A stretch of 64,000 nt of DNA from Tunturibacter psychrotolerans (GTDB taxonomy: Bacteria > Acidobacteriota > Terriglobia > Terriglobales > Acidobacteriaceae). The notes under the pieces were generated by a model that saw only the letters and a program-made list of their open reading frames with translations, had not been told where the DNA came from and did not search any database. The translations under genes were made by a program, and so were the position numbers. Below, in pieces: positions 55,476-63,623 of this stretch. The DNA lies in NCBI RefSeq assembly GCF_040359615.1, contig NZ_CP132942.1:5084001-5148000 (forward strand). Reading direction: 5' to 3'. The first letter of the stretch is position 1. The number at the start of each line of letters is the position of its first letter.

Positions 55476-55790
55476 ATACATTTGCGGGAACTACTCATCA
55501 TGCTCGAAACCAAGTGAATGGATCGTGGGGTATTACAACAACTACCTGGTTGATAATCACAGCTGTATCGATGTGGGCGTGCAAATGAGTGGTGCTCGGC
55601 TGAGTGAGAAGTCTCGAGCCGCAGACGACATGATCGCTCGCTTCTCTCGATGGAAAGGCAGGAAAGCGCGGTCCATCGCTACCGATGCGAGTTATGGCAA
55701 TGGTGAGTTTGTGCAGCGATTAATGGACCGGTAGATCACGCCTTACATGCCCACCATGGATGCTGTTGGTTCGGCAGCTGTAAGGCTGCA
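55476..55790 (+). pseudogene. IS1182-like transposase remnant
   Basis: About 75 residues of transposase-like sequence: VGYYNNYLVDNHSCIDVGVQ, then ARFSRWKGRKARSIATDASY and GNGEFVQRLMDR. An in-frame TAG then interrupts it at 55732, and ITPYMPTMDAVG follows, which continues the family pattern. Both ends of the element are missing; no inverted repeats or target duplications found. The rest of 55199-55953 contains nothing else recognisable. Confidence 0.8.
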
Positions 55791-55953
55791 CAATTTTCTT
55801 TCGGCCTCAGGCAAATGAGGCCGCAATTCGCTTGACACCACAAGTTCTATTCAACTAATGTCGCGGCGCTGCCATTGGACGCTTCAGGCGACCGCCGAAC
55901 GACCCGGGCCCTTAACTCAAAACGGAACTAACCAGTTTCTTCGAGGAGCCCTC

Positions 55954-58900
55954 ATGAAGATCTTCATTGGAATACACCGACTTCTGGGCATAGCCAAGTT
56001 CTCCGTCCTTCTGCTTCTTCTGTGCGTTTTGGCAGGCCCGGCCCATGCGGCTGATCCGACCATCCCTTCGGGGAAGATACGCATTCACTACCATCGACCG
56101 GATGGCAACTACAGCGGTTGGACGGTCTATGCCTTTGATAACACTACGGAAGACACTGGCAACTATGGGGGCGGTCCGGTTCAAGTGACTGGCACGGACA
56201 GCTTCGGTGCGTATTTCGACGTTGGAGTGACAGCCGGCGCGCAAGAAGTTGGGATTATTATTCACAATCCGACGGCACCGGGTGGAGACCAGAAAGACAC
56301 TCCAAACAACCTGTTTGTCGATCCTTCAACGGAGGGCTTCGAGTATTGGGGTTATAGCGGCATCGGCAAACTGTATAAGAGCCAGCCAAGCCTGACCAAT
56401 CCTACCGCCCTGTTGCCCGGATATGCTCGCATCCACTACTTCCGGCCGGATGGGAATTATGCAAACTGGACCGCCTATGCCTTCAACGACACTGCGGAAT
56501 ATACCGGCGACTTCAACAGCGGACTGACTGGAGTGACCAACTTTGACTCCTATGGTGCGTACTTTGACATAAGCCTGATTCCGAATCCGAAGGATCTTGG
56601 ATTCATCATCCACAACATTTCCACGGGGGTGAAGGATCCCGGGCCTGACATGCATCTGGATGTCGCCACCAATACCCAGGCGTGGGTAATTTCTGGTAAC
56701 GCGACAGTCTTCCCTACAACGCCGACTCCGACCCAGATCCTGAATAGTTTGTTGAACGTGGAGCAGGCTTACTGGCTCGATCGCCAACGAGTGGCCATCC
56801 AGCCGCAATTTGCCCAAAGCGGAGATACCTTCGCGATCAGCTCCAGCCTTACCGGCGGGTTATCCGTAACTCCCACTGGCGTCACTGGAGGCAACAGTAT
56901 TCCACTGACGATTAGCGGAGCCCTGACTCCAGATGAGTTGCTACGCTACCCGCAGTTGAGTGGCTACACCGTCCTCCAGCTACCGGAGAATACGCAGGTT
57001 TCGGTCCTACAGACGGCTCTGAAGGGACAGCTCGCTTTTTCGGCAGTCGGATCGAACGGAATGCTGCAGTATGCCACTGGGATGCAGTTCGCCGGCGTTC
57101 TGGATGATCTTTATTACTACCCAGGCAGACTTGGCGTCGTCTTCCACCATTGGGATGACAAAGACTGGCGTGACTGGCCCGATGATGAGGACTGTGCCGT
57201 GAAGCTTAAGGTATGGGCTCCAACTGCGCAGAGTGTTTCGTTGCAGATCTTCGACCGCGAATCCGATACGGCCCCTTCGTCCGTCGTCCCGATGCATAAC
57301 CATAATGGTGTATGGGTAGCATGCGGGGATTCCAGTTGGAAAGATAAGTACTATCTCTACAGCGTGAATGTCTGGGTGTCAGCCGACGGTGCGGTGGACA
57401 CAAACGTAACCAGCGATCCTTATTCCATCGACATCGGATTGAATGGAACCAAGAGCAGAGTTACCGATCTTGCCTCCAGTGAGACGAAGCCTGCAGGCTG
57501 GGACGAGGAGACTTCGCCTGCGCTGAGAAGCTTCAGCGACGTGAGCGTGTATGAGCTGCACATTCGCGACTTCAGCGTGAACGATCTCACCGTTCCATCG
57601 GCTCATCGCGGCTTCTACGAGGCCTTCGAAGACCAAGACTCCGACGGCATGAAGCATCTTCGCTCTTTGGCTTCCAGTGGGCTAAAGGCAGTTCATATCC
57701 TGCCTTCCTTCCACTTCGCGAGTGTGAATGAAGACAAATCCCAATGGATCATTCCCTCTGGTCTTGCGGCATATCCGCCAGACGGGGAGCAGCAGCAGGC
57801 GGCCGTCGCAGCCAGTCAGACCAGTCCTGCGTATAACTGGGGTTACGATCCCGTGCACTATATGACGCCGGAGGGCAGCTACGCGATAAATCCCGATGAC
57901 CGCGTGCGCGAATATCGAGGAATGGTACATGGGCTTCACAAGGCAGGACTGCGTGTGGTCCAAGATGTGGTATTCAACCACACGAACGCCAGCGGCGAAG
58001 GTCCCAACTCCAATCTCGACGAGGTAGTGCCCAATTACTATCACCGCCTTGATGCGAATGGAAACCTTGAAACAGGTTCGTGCTGTCCGGATACAGCGAG
58101 CGAACACCGCATGATGGAAAAGCTAATCATCGACACCCTCGTGCTCAACGCGAGGGACTATAAGATCGATGGCTTTCGTTTCGACATCTTGAGCTTCATG
58201 TTTACCTACAATATTAAAAACATTCAGAAAGCTCTGTATTCGCTCACTCCCGAAAAAGACGGTGTGGATGGATCCAAGATCTACTTGTATGGAGAGGGTT
58301 TCAACTTTGGAGACACTGCGAACAATCAAATAGGGCCAAATGCCTCGCAGATTAACCTCTACGGTTTTGGCGTTGGCACCTTCAACGACCGCATCCGCGA
58401 TGGCATTCACGGTGGTAGTCCGTTCACCGATGAGCGGGTACAAGGATTTGCCACAGGACTCTTCACCGATCCAAGCGATTACACCAATGCGAACCCTCCA
58501 TCGAACGGTCAGCAAAACCAATTGCTCCAATACTCCGATTGGATCGACGTAGGACTTGCAGGAAACCTGCGCGACTACAGCTTTATCGACAGTGCAGGGA
58601 CGACAGTAACCGGAGCTCAGGTGAACTACAACGGACAACCGACGGGATACACCAAGAGTCCGTTTGAGGCCGTGAACTATGCCTCTGTCCACGACAATCA
58701 GGATCTCTTCGATCAGGTGCAGCTAAAGTCGAGCTTCAAAGATAGCATTGCGACTCGCGCCCGCAGGCAAGTGATGGGCATGAGCCTGGTTTCTCTGGGG
58801 GAGGGGGTTCCTTTCTTCCAGGCCGGTGACGATCTCCTGCGCTCGAAGGACATGGACCAGAACAGCTATAACTCCGGAGACTGGTTTAACAAGATCGACT

Positions 58901-59406
58901 GGAGTGGCAAGACAGCAAACTGGGGGATCGGTTTGCCCATTGCAAGTCAGAACCAGCCCCAGTGGCCGATCATGATGCCGCTGCTTAGTGATCCTGCTTA
59001 CACGCCGCTTCCCGCGAATATTGCATATACTGAGACGGCTTTCGATGAACTGTTGAATATCCGCTACAGCTCAGAGTTGTTCCGTATGGCGACGTTTGAG
59101 GAAGTGCAGCGGAATCTTACCTTTCTGAACACGGGGCCAAACCAAACGCCGGGACTGATCGTAATGAAGCTGGATGCGAATGGCGGCAACTACGGAATCT
59201 ACAAACACATCGTGGTAGTCTTCAACGCAACCAATGAGTCAGCAACTTTTACCAATAGTCGGCTCGAAGGATTGCCTCTGCATCTGCACCCGGTGCAGCG
59301 AAAATCAAGCGACCCAGTAACGAGGCAATCCACCTTTAACTCAAAAGAAGGCACTGCTACAGTCCCTGGGCTCACAACAGCGGTCTTTGTGGCCGAAACC
59401 GAATAG
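55954..59406 (+). CDS. pulA: secreted type I pullulanase (GH13) with two CBM41-like domains
   Basis: 1150 residues from the ATG at 55954, chosen for its GAGGAG ribosome site and signal peptide (FSVLLLLLCVLAGPAHAA). Two related N-terminal starch-binding domains of the CBM41/PUD type (about 20-125 and 130-240) open with IRIHYHRPDGNYSGWTVYAF and ARIHYFRPDGNYANWTAYAF. A CBM48-like domain follows (KVWAPTAQSVSLQIFD). The catalytic barrel has the pullulanase signature YNWGYDP and conserved regions DVVFNHT, DGFRFDIL (Asp nucleophile), YLYGEGFN (Glu acid/base) and SVHDNQD. It hydrolyses alpha-1,6 branches of pullulan, starch or glycogen outside the cytoplasm. Intact. Confidence 0.93.
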   Translation: MKIFIGIHRLLGIAKFSVLLLLLCVLAGPAHAADPTIPSGKIRIHYHRPDGNYSGWTVYAFDNTTEDTGNYGGGPVQVTGTDSFGAYFDVGVTAGAQEVGIIIHNPTAPGGDQKDTPNNLFVDPSTEGFEYWGYSGIGKLYKSQPSLTNPTALLPGYARIHYFRPDGNYANWTAYAFNDTAEYTGDFNSGLTGVTNFDSYGAYFDISLIPNPKDLGFIIHNISTGVKDPGPDMHLDVATNTQAWVISGNATVFPTTPTPTQILNSLLNVEQAYWLDRQRVAIQPQFAQSGDTFAISSSLTGGLSVTPTGVTGGNSIPLTISGALTPDELLRYPQLSGYTVLQLPENTQVSVLQTALKGQLAFSAVGSNGMLQYATGMQFAGVLDDLYYYPGRLGVVFHHWDDKDWRDWPDDEDCAVKLKVWAPTAQSVSLQIFDRESDTAPSSVVPMHNHNGVWVACGDSSWKDKYYLYSVNVWVSADGAVDTNVTSDPYSIDIGLNGTKSRVTDLASSETKPAGWDEETSPALRSFSDVSVYELHIRDFSVNDLTVPSAHRGFYEAFEDQDSDGMKHLRSLASSGLKAVHILPSFHFASVNEDKSQWIIPSGLAAYPPDGEQQQAAVAASQTSPAYNWGYDPVHYMTPEGSYAINPDDRVREYRGMVHGLHKAGLRVVQDVVFNHTNASGEGPNSNLDEVVPNYYHRLDANGNLETGSCCPDTASEHRMMEKLIIDTLVLNARDYKIDGFRFDILSFMFTYNIKNIQKALYSLTPEKDGVDGSKIYLYGEGFNFGDTANNQIGPNASQINLYGFGVGTFNDRIRDGIHGGSPFTDERVQGFATGLFTDPSDYTNANPPSNGQQNQLLQYSDWIDVGLAGNLRDYSFIDSAGTTVTGAQVNYNGQPTGYTKSPFEAVNYASVHDNQDLFDQVQLKSSFKDSIATRARRQVMGMSLVSLGEGVPFFQAGDDLLRSKDMDQNSYNSGDWFNKIDWSGKTANWGIGLPIASQNQPQWPIMMPLLSDPAYTPLPANIAYTETAFDELLNIRYSSELFRMATFEEVQRNLTFLNTGPNQTPGLIVMKLDANGGNYGIYKHIVVVFNATNESATFTNSRLEGLPLHLHPVQRKSSDPVTRQSTFNSKEGTATVPGLTTAVFVAETE

Positions 59407-59655
59407 GAACCGATGGCTAAACTGGCGACGGTCTGAAACTAACTACATAATCTGGATCTTTTCAGACTATTATTTGCCTCTTGAAAAGGTGCATGCAACG
59501 CGAATAAATTTCCTGATTAGTTACTCGATAAATTCGACCTGGCTCTCACAATGTGCGCTCATTCATCCTGAGTCACGATAAATTTCGGAAGATGCTCGCA
59601 GGTATTCACGGATTCGTACCTACGCGCCCTTGTGTTCACTGGAAATACTGAGCAT

Positions 59656-59674
59656 CTCAATGAGTGACTTGGCC
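59656..59674 (-). repeat. hairpin-site copy D
   Basis: CTCAATGAGTGACTTGGC on the plus strand, an exact left arm and centre start; the other arm is missing. It forms an inverted pair with copy E about 80 bases away. Confidence 0.7.
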
Positions 59675-59733
59675 GCCGTGCCGCAAAATGCGTCTCTCGT
59701 TCGTCGGCCATCCGGAAACTAACAATCCGACTC

Positions 59734-59769
59734 TCGATAAGCAACAAATCGCCAAAGCGCTCATCGAGA
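59734..59769 (+). repeat. hairpin-site copy E (most complete)
   Basis: 36 bases: CTCGATAAGC, centre AACAAATCGCCAAAGC, then GCTCATCGAG. The ten-base arms pair at nine positions around the asymmetric centre. Confidence 0.8.
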
Positions 59770-59935
59770 CAAAATAGATACCGGAAGGCAATTACTCCGA
59801 AGCACTGCAGAAACTTCGACGGTTCGATCCGGTCTCTGGCCACCACCACCATTACACACCTCTATATATCTCCGTCGCCAGAGCCTGAGTAACCAATCTC
59901 AGCGTCCCGGGACGCCGCGGAAAAACAATGCTACC

Positions 59936-60270
59936 TAGCGGCACACGATAGCATCGCGATTCCCTCCAGCACCCTCACTGCATATCCGCCCACGCGGACA
60001 TTGTGGACGCGGTCCGCGTTTTTTGCTTGCACAGACGAAAATCTCGCTTGGCCGGTTGGCTTCAATGCCCTGGCGGATCAACACCGTCTCTTCCGGTTTG
60101 GTCACGCCGTACTCGACCGTCCACGCGGCAGTGCAGCCAGAAGCAGAGCCGGTGGCTGGGTCTTCGCCAAAACGGTCAATATTGCGCGCGCGAAGGCAGA
60201 CCTTAGGATCACCGGTTTCTCGGGTAACGTAGTGGAAGTCAAGAGCGTTCTCGCCCGCCGTCTGCGAGTA
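59936..60270 (-). pseudogene. PhzF-family isomerase remnant
   Basis: On the minus strand the sequence reads ENALDFHYVTRETGDPK, then RFGEDPATGSASGCTAAWTV and IRQGIEANRPSEIFVCASK. GEDPATGSASG is the PhzF signature. After an A6 run near 60025 the proper continuation ADRVHNVRVGGYAVRVLEGI is in another frame. The N-terminal two-thirds of the protein, including the catalytic Glu region, is absent. Family members isomerise substrates such as dihydro-hydroxyanthranilate. This copy cannot be functional. Confidence 0.85.
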
Positions 60271-60315
60271 TGCATCATTCCCACACCTGCTCCTCTAACT
60301 CTAGGGGACGCTCTT

Positions 60316-60646
60316 ATGGCCAATGCAGTGCATACCAAACTCGCTCTTGAAAACAGAAGACGTCCGCATCCTCGAGATCACCCTGCCGCCGCACTCCCGC
60401 GAAGAGATGCACACGGACGCGTGGGCCGCCATAGCGTATGTGGACCAGCCGGCGCAGGTCCGTCACTTCACCCCCGATCATCCGCCTGCAGCTCAGCCCA
60501 CTTCGGCTACAGGAGTGATCCGAATCCAGCCGGAGGGTCTGCACGCGGATGAGAACTTTTCCGATACCCCCATCCATTTGTTCCGCATTGAACTCAAACA
60601 CGCGCTGCAAGAACAGTCTGGAACTGTCTCACCGGTCGTCAATTGA
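60316..60646 (+). pseudogene. cupin-like protein with early frameshift
   Basis: ATG 60316, with AGGGGACG seven bases upstream, begins MANAVHTKLALEN. An extra base in the GAAAACAGAAG run then shifts the frame, and the protein continues EDVRILEITLPPHSREEMHT and IRIQPEGLHADENFSDTPIH, then LFRIELKHA. The span of 331 bases is one more than 110 codons. An alternative start in the second frame at 60323 would give an intact 107-residue protein, so it might still be expressed. Hairpin-site copy F begins at its stop. Confidence 0.65.
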
Positions 60647-60674
60647 GTGATAAATCGCCGATGCGCTCATTGAG
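60639..60674 (+). repeat. hairpin-site copy F
   Basis: TCAATTGAGTGA, centre TAAATCGCCGATG, then CGCTCATTGAG. The arms pair with one bulge. It overlaps the cupin stop codon. Confidence 0.8.
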
Positions 60675-60795
60675 GACGGACCTGTGAAGGTAGGCGACTT
60701 GGGATCATTGATCTGCCGGTCTGGTCGCGGGATATCACGATGTCTCTCGGCCCTTCATCCCTGCTCATTGCACCGCTTCTCGGAGATGCGATTCT

Positions 60796-61374
60796 TTAAG
60801 GCCGAGAGCCCTGGATGAGAATATTCACGAAAAGGCGTGCCTTTGCCGGCCAATCGTCGGTGCTGCCCGCGCTCGAGACCCCATAGATCGCACGCAGCAT
60901 GTCCATTGGATCGACATCTGGCCGGAGATCTCCGCTTGCAACTGCGCGACTTGCCAGCGCATTGGAAGCTTCCTCCATGATGCGAGTGCTCTGCCGATAT
61001 ACCTGCGAAGGGCCGCCGACCATTGCATCCAACGCCGGGGCTATGATCTTTTTCGCGGCAATGTAGTCGATGAAGACCAGCATCCAGGCCCGGAGCGCTT
61101 CGACAGGTGATAACTCGGCGGAGAGCTTTCTCTGTGCCTCAGCCAGCTTCTCGACCTCGCTGATATAGACAGCGGCCAAGAGGTCATCGCGCGAAGCAAA
61201 GTGACGGTAGAGCGTTCCCGGTCCGATCTTGGCGCGCTTAGCGATCTCGTCCATGCTGGACTCTCCGCCTCGGCGGGTGAAGACGTGCTTCGCGACTTCT
61301 AGAATCCGTTCACGGTTACGCTGCGCGTCGGCTCTGGGCTTGCGAACGGCTTTTTGTACGGCTGGAGTTTTCAT
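60796..61374 (-). CDS. TetR/AcrR-family repressor
   Basis: 192 residues. N-terminal helix-turn-helix (about 15-62): NRERILEVAKHVFTRRGGES, then SMDEIAKRAKIGPGTLYRHF and ASRDDLLAAVY. The C-terminal ligand/dimer domain (about 70-190) is helical, with WMLVFIDYIAAKKIIAPALD. It is divergent from the short-chain dehydrogenase gene with a palindrome between them (61421-61439), the standard autoregulated TetR arrangement. The inducer is probably a substrate of the dehydrogenase. Confidence 0.93.
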   Translation of the reverse strand: MKTPAVQKAVRKPRADAQRNRERILEVAKHVFTRRGGESSMDEIAKRAKIGPGTLYRHFASRDDLLAAVYISEVEKLAEAQRKLSAELSPVEALRAWMLVFIDYIAAKKIIAPALDAMVGGPSQVYRQSTRIMEEASNALASRAVASGDLRPDVDPMDMLRAIYGVSSAGSTDDWPAKARLFVNILIQGSRP

Positions 61375-61420
61375 CGAGCTTTCTGAATCCGGAGGGGCTC
61401 TCCGATAATCTATTTTGCAT

Positions 61421-61439
61421 AACGGAGATTAACTCCGTT
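61421..61439. promoter_or_regulatory. palindromic operator in TetR-SDR divergent region
   Basis: AACGGAG-ATTAA-CTCCGTT, a perfect seven-base inverted repeat. It lies 47 bases upstream of the TetR start and 50 bases upstream of the SDR start, well placed to repress both genes. Confidence 0.8.
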
Positions 61440-61488
61440 TTATTCCAGGCTGAGGCCGGTGTCAAAGATTTGTATTGGAGAGTGCAGC

Positions 61489-62469
61489 ATGGCAGCGAAA
61501 TTTGGAGCGAATTCTACGACGGAAGAGGTCCTCGCAGGGGTTGATCTCAAGGGTAAGCGAGTTTTGGTGACGGGGGTATCCGCGGGGCTCGGTGTGGAGA
61601 CAGCCCGTGCGTTGGTAGCACATGGGGCCGATGTCGTCGGGGCAGCGCGTGACCTGGAGAAAGCACGTCGGGCGACATCTGAAGTCAGTAAGGCCGCCGC
61701 GGCGGCAGGCGCAAGTTTCGAGCTGGTTGAGGTGGACCTTGCCAGCCTGGAGAGCGTGCGTGCTGCTGCGGACAAGCTGATTGACGACGGCCGCTTATTC
61801 GATGTGATCATCGCCAACGCCGGTGTGATGGCGACACCGTTAGGCAAGACAAAGGATGGTTTCGAAACGCAGTTCGGAACCAACCACCTGGGCCACTTCG
61901 TCTTTGTAAACCGAATTGCGAAGCTGATCAAGAACGGCGGACGCCTGGTCAACCTCTCTTCCTCGGGACACCGGTTCAGCAATGTGGATCTGAACGATCC
62001 CAACTTTGAGACGACGCCGTACCAACCCTTCGTGGCTTACGGGCGTTCGAAGACCGCGAACATCCTCTTCGCGGTCGAGTTCGATCGCCATCATCATAAC
62101 CGTGGCGTGCGCGCCACCGCTGTACATCCTGGGGGCATACAGACCGAGCTTGCCCGACACATGGATCCGGGTAGCCTGGAGCAGATGGTCGACCAGATCA
62201 ATCAACAGGCCGCAGCAGCGGGCAAAGAATCGTTCCAGTTCAAATCAGTTCCTCAAGGGGCCGCCACCTCGGTATGGGCAGCTGTCGTTGCGGCCGCCGA
62301 AGAGGTGGGAGGACGGTATTGCGAGAACTGCCATGTAAGTGAGGTCGTCGCAGATGATGCAACGCTGGGCTTGCTTGACGAAGGAGTGCGCGGATACGCT
62401 CTCGATCTGGAGAACGCAAAGGCTCTCTGGAAGAAGAGCGAAGAGTTGGTCGGCGAAACCTTCGCGTAA
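61489..62469 (+). CDS. short-chain dehydrogenase/reductase
   Basis: 326 residues from the ATG at 61489 (GGAG eight bases upstream); the GTG at 61459 is an alternative. The Rossmann fold has the nucleotide motif TGVSAGLG (28-35), IANAG (108-112), catalytic Ser about 158 (VNLSSSG), and the Tyr184-GRS-Lys188 catalytic pair. The C-terminal extension (about 240-320) resembles the retinol/WW-domain-oxidoreductase-like SDRs. It reduces or oxidises a carbonyl/alcohol with NAD(P)H; substrate unknown. Under control of the divergent TetR protein. Confidence 0.93.
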   Translation: MAAKFGANSTTEEVLAGVDLKGKRVLVTGVSAGLGVETARALVAHGADVVGAARDLEKARRATSEVSKAAAAAGASFELVEVDLASLESVRAAADKLIDDGRLFDVIIANAGVMATPLGKTKDGFETQFGTNHLGHFVFVNRIAKLIKNGGRLVNLSSSGHRFSNVDLNDPNFETTPYQPFVAYGRSKTANILFAVEFDRHHHNRGVRATAVHPGGIQTELARHMDPGSLEQMVDQINQQAAAAGKESFQFKSVPQGAATSVWAAVVAAAEEVGGRYCENCHVSEVVADDATLGLLDEGVRGYALDLENAKALWKKSEELVGETFA

Positions 62470-62561
62470 ACGGTGAGTGAGACCACAGGATCCTCTCCAC
62501 CTGGAAGGAACCTGCGGTCTCCACCTCACCTTACGCAGTTGACTCAAGGGATGTAGCACAG

Positions 62562-62693
62562 ATGGTCACTGCAATAGAGAGGGCGATGAATACGGGTATC
62601 AATCTGGACCAGATTGGCGACATCAACGAGTGCATTGGCCTGTTGGCAACAACTGAGATCGAAGTTTCCAAGTTGTCGGGAACCGGTCACTAG
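62562..62693 (+). CDS. small open frame, possible fragment
   Basis: 43 residues (MVTAIERAMNTGINLDQIGD, then INECIGLLATTEIEVSKLSG). Good composition and an in-frame upstream continuation (STSPYAVDSRDVAQ) suggest that it is the tail of a larger eroded gene. No family recognised and no ribosome site seen. Confidence 0.3.
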   Translation: MVTAIERAMNTGINLDQIGDINECIGLLATTEIEVSKLSGTGH

Positions 62694-62717
62694 CTCGGAA
62701 TCCATAACGGCGCGAAA

Positions 62718-63623
62718 TTAGGAAATAGCAGCGAGATAGCGTTCCGCCGAACGACTCACGATTTCCTTTGCATTTTTGGTCAGGAATTGGCCAATAAACG
62801 CACCGTGCAATCTCTCAAACGAGTATGGATTCAGGGCGGCGACGATACCTTGGATCGCTGCACGGTTGAGAGGTATGTAGTTGGGATAGCTGTACATGAA
62901 GGTGACCCAATTACGGTCCATGCACACATCGGGCTGATCACCGGCCAGCAGTACGCCGTTTCCATCGCGTGAGCGCGACCAATGCATAACTTGAAACCCG
63001 TCGAAATGCCCCCCCGTTTTAATCAGGGTCAAGTTTGGCGTCAGGCGCTTCACCTCTCCGCTCCAGAAGCGAATCGAGGGATCGGGGTGCATAACCCACT
63101 GACGATTCAATTCGTGAAGATGGATGGGAGCGTCCTCAAAGACTCGGCTCCACTCAACCATCGTCGTGTAGAAGTGAGGATGAGATATTGCGATGGCCGA
63201 GATTCCGCCGAGCCGTCGAATCTCCGCTTTAGTCTTCTCGTCGAGAAGGGCGACACAATCCCACAACACATTCCCTTCGGTTGTTTTGACAAGAAATGCG
63301 CGCTGGCTAATGGCAAAGTTGGGCTTGGTATGGATCGAAAACACCCCGGGCTCCTCTTCAGTGATCTCGTTTTCATGTGTCTTACTCAGTTCGTCGAGCG
63401 TCGTCCATTGCTGACCGTTCCAGCCAACATATTGCCGGGAGTCTTGGCAAATTGGACACGCCGGCGGAGGATGCACGGCCGAGGGGAATTGTGTCCCGCA
63501 GGTGACGCAAAGCCACGCAGTGCCGCGGTCCTGCGGTTCCGGTTGCGCACTAGAATCTGCAAGCGCGACGAGAGCGCCCGTCAGACCAACTGTCGCAGTG
63601 CCTAAGAAATCACGACGATTCAT
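62718..63623 (-). CDS. Tat-exported metallo-beta-lactamase-fold protein with zinc ribbon
   Basis: 301 residues from the ATG at 63623 (RRDFLG twin-arginine signal). A rubredoxin-like zinc ribbon (LCVTCGTQFPSAVHPPPACPICQD) precedes the metallo-beta-lactamase domain. The family motif HxHxDH is replaced by HPHFYTTMVEW, so the Asp and third His are missing. GGHFDGFQVMHW and the metal-bridging Asp in LLAGD are kept. This unusual motif suggests altered metal binding; similar variants may be common in environmental MBL-fold proteins, but I cannot check. Convergent with the SDR gene. Confidence 0.85.
   Translation of the reverse strand: MNRRDFLGTATVGLTGALVALADSSAQPEPQDRGTAWLCVTCGTQFPSAVHPPPACPICQDSRQYVGWNGQQWTTLDELSKTHENEITEEEPGVFSIHTKPNFAISQRAFLVKTTEGNVLWDCVALLDEKTKAEIRRLGGISAIAISHPHFYTTMVEWSRVFEDAPIHLHELNRQWVMHPDPSIRFWSGEVKRLTPNLTLIKTGGHFDGFQVMHWSRSRDGNGVLLAGDQPDVCMDRNWVTFMYSYPNYIPLNRAAIQGIVAALNPYSFERLHGAFIGQFLTKNAKEIVSRSAERYLAAIS

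Larger units (their letters stand above)
59407..60315. other. decayed intergenic stretch after pulA
   Basis: About 900 bases. It holds hairpin-site copies D and E and the phzF-like remnant, with otherwise unrecognisable sequence. Reading through copy E gives a broken frame (NPTLDKQQIAKALIETK, stop, then IPEGNYSEALQKLRRFDPV) that looks like eroded coding sequence of unknown family. Confidence 0.55.
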
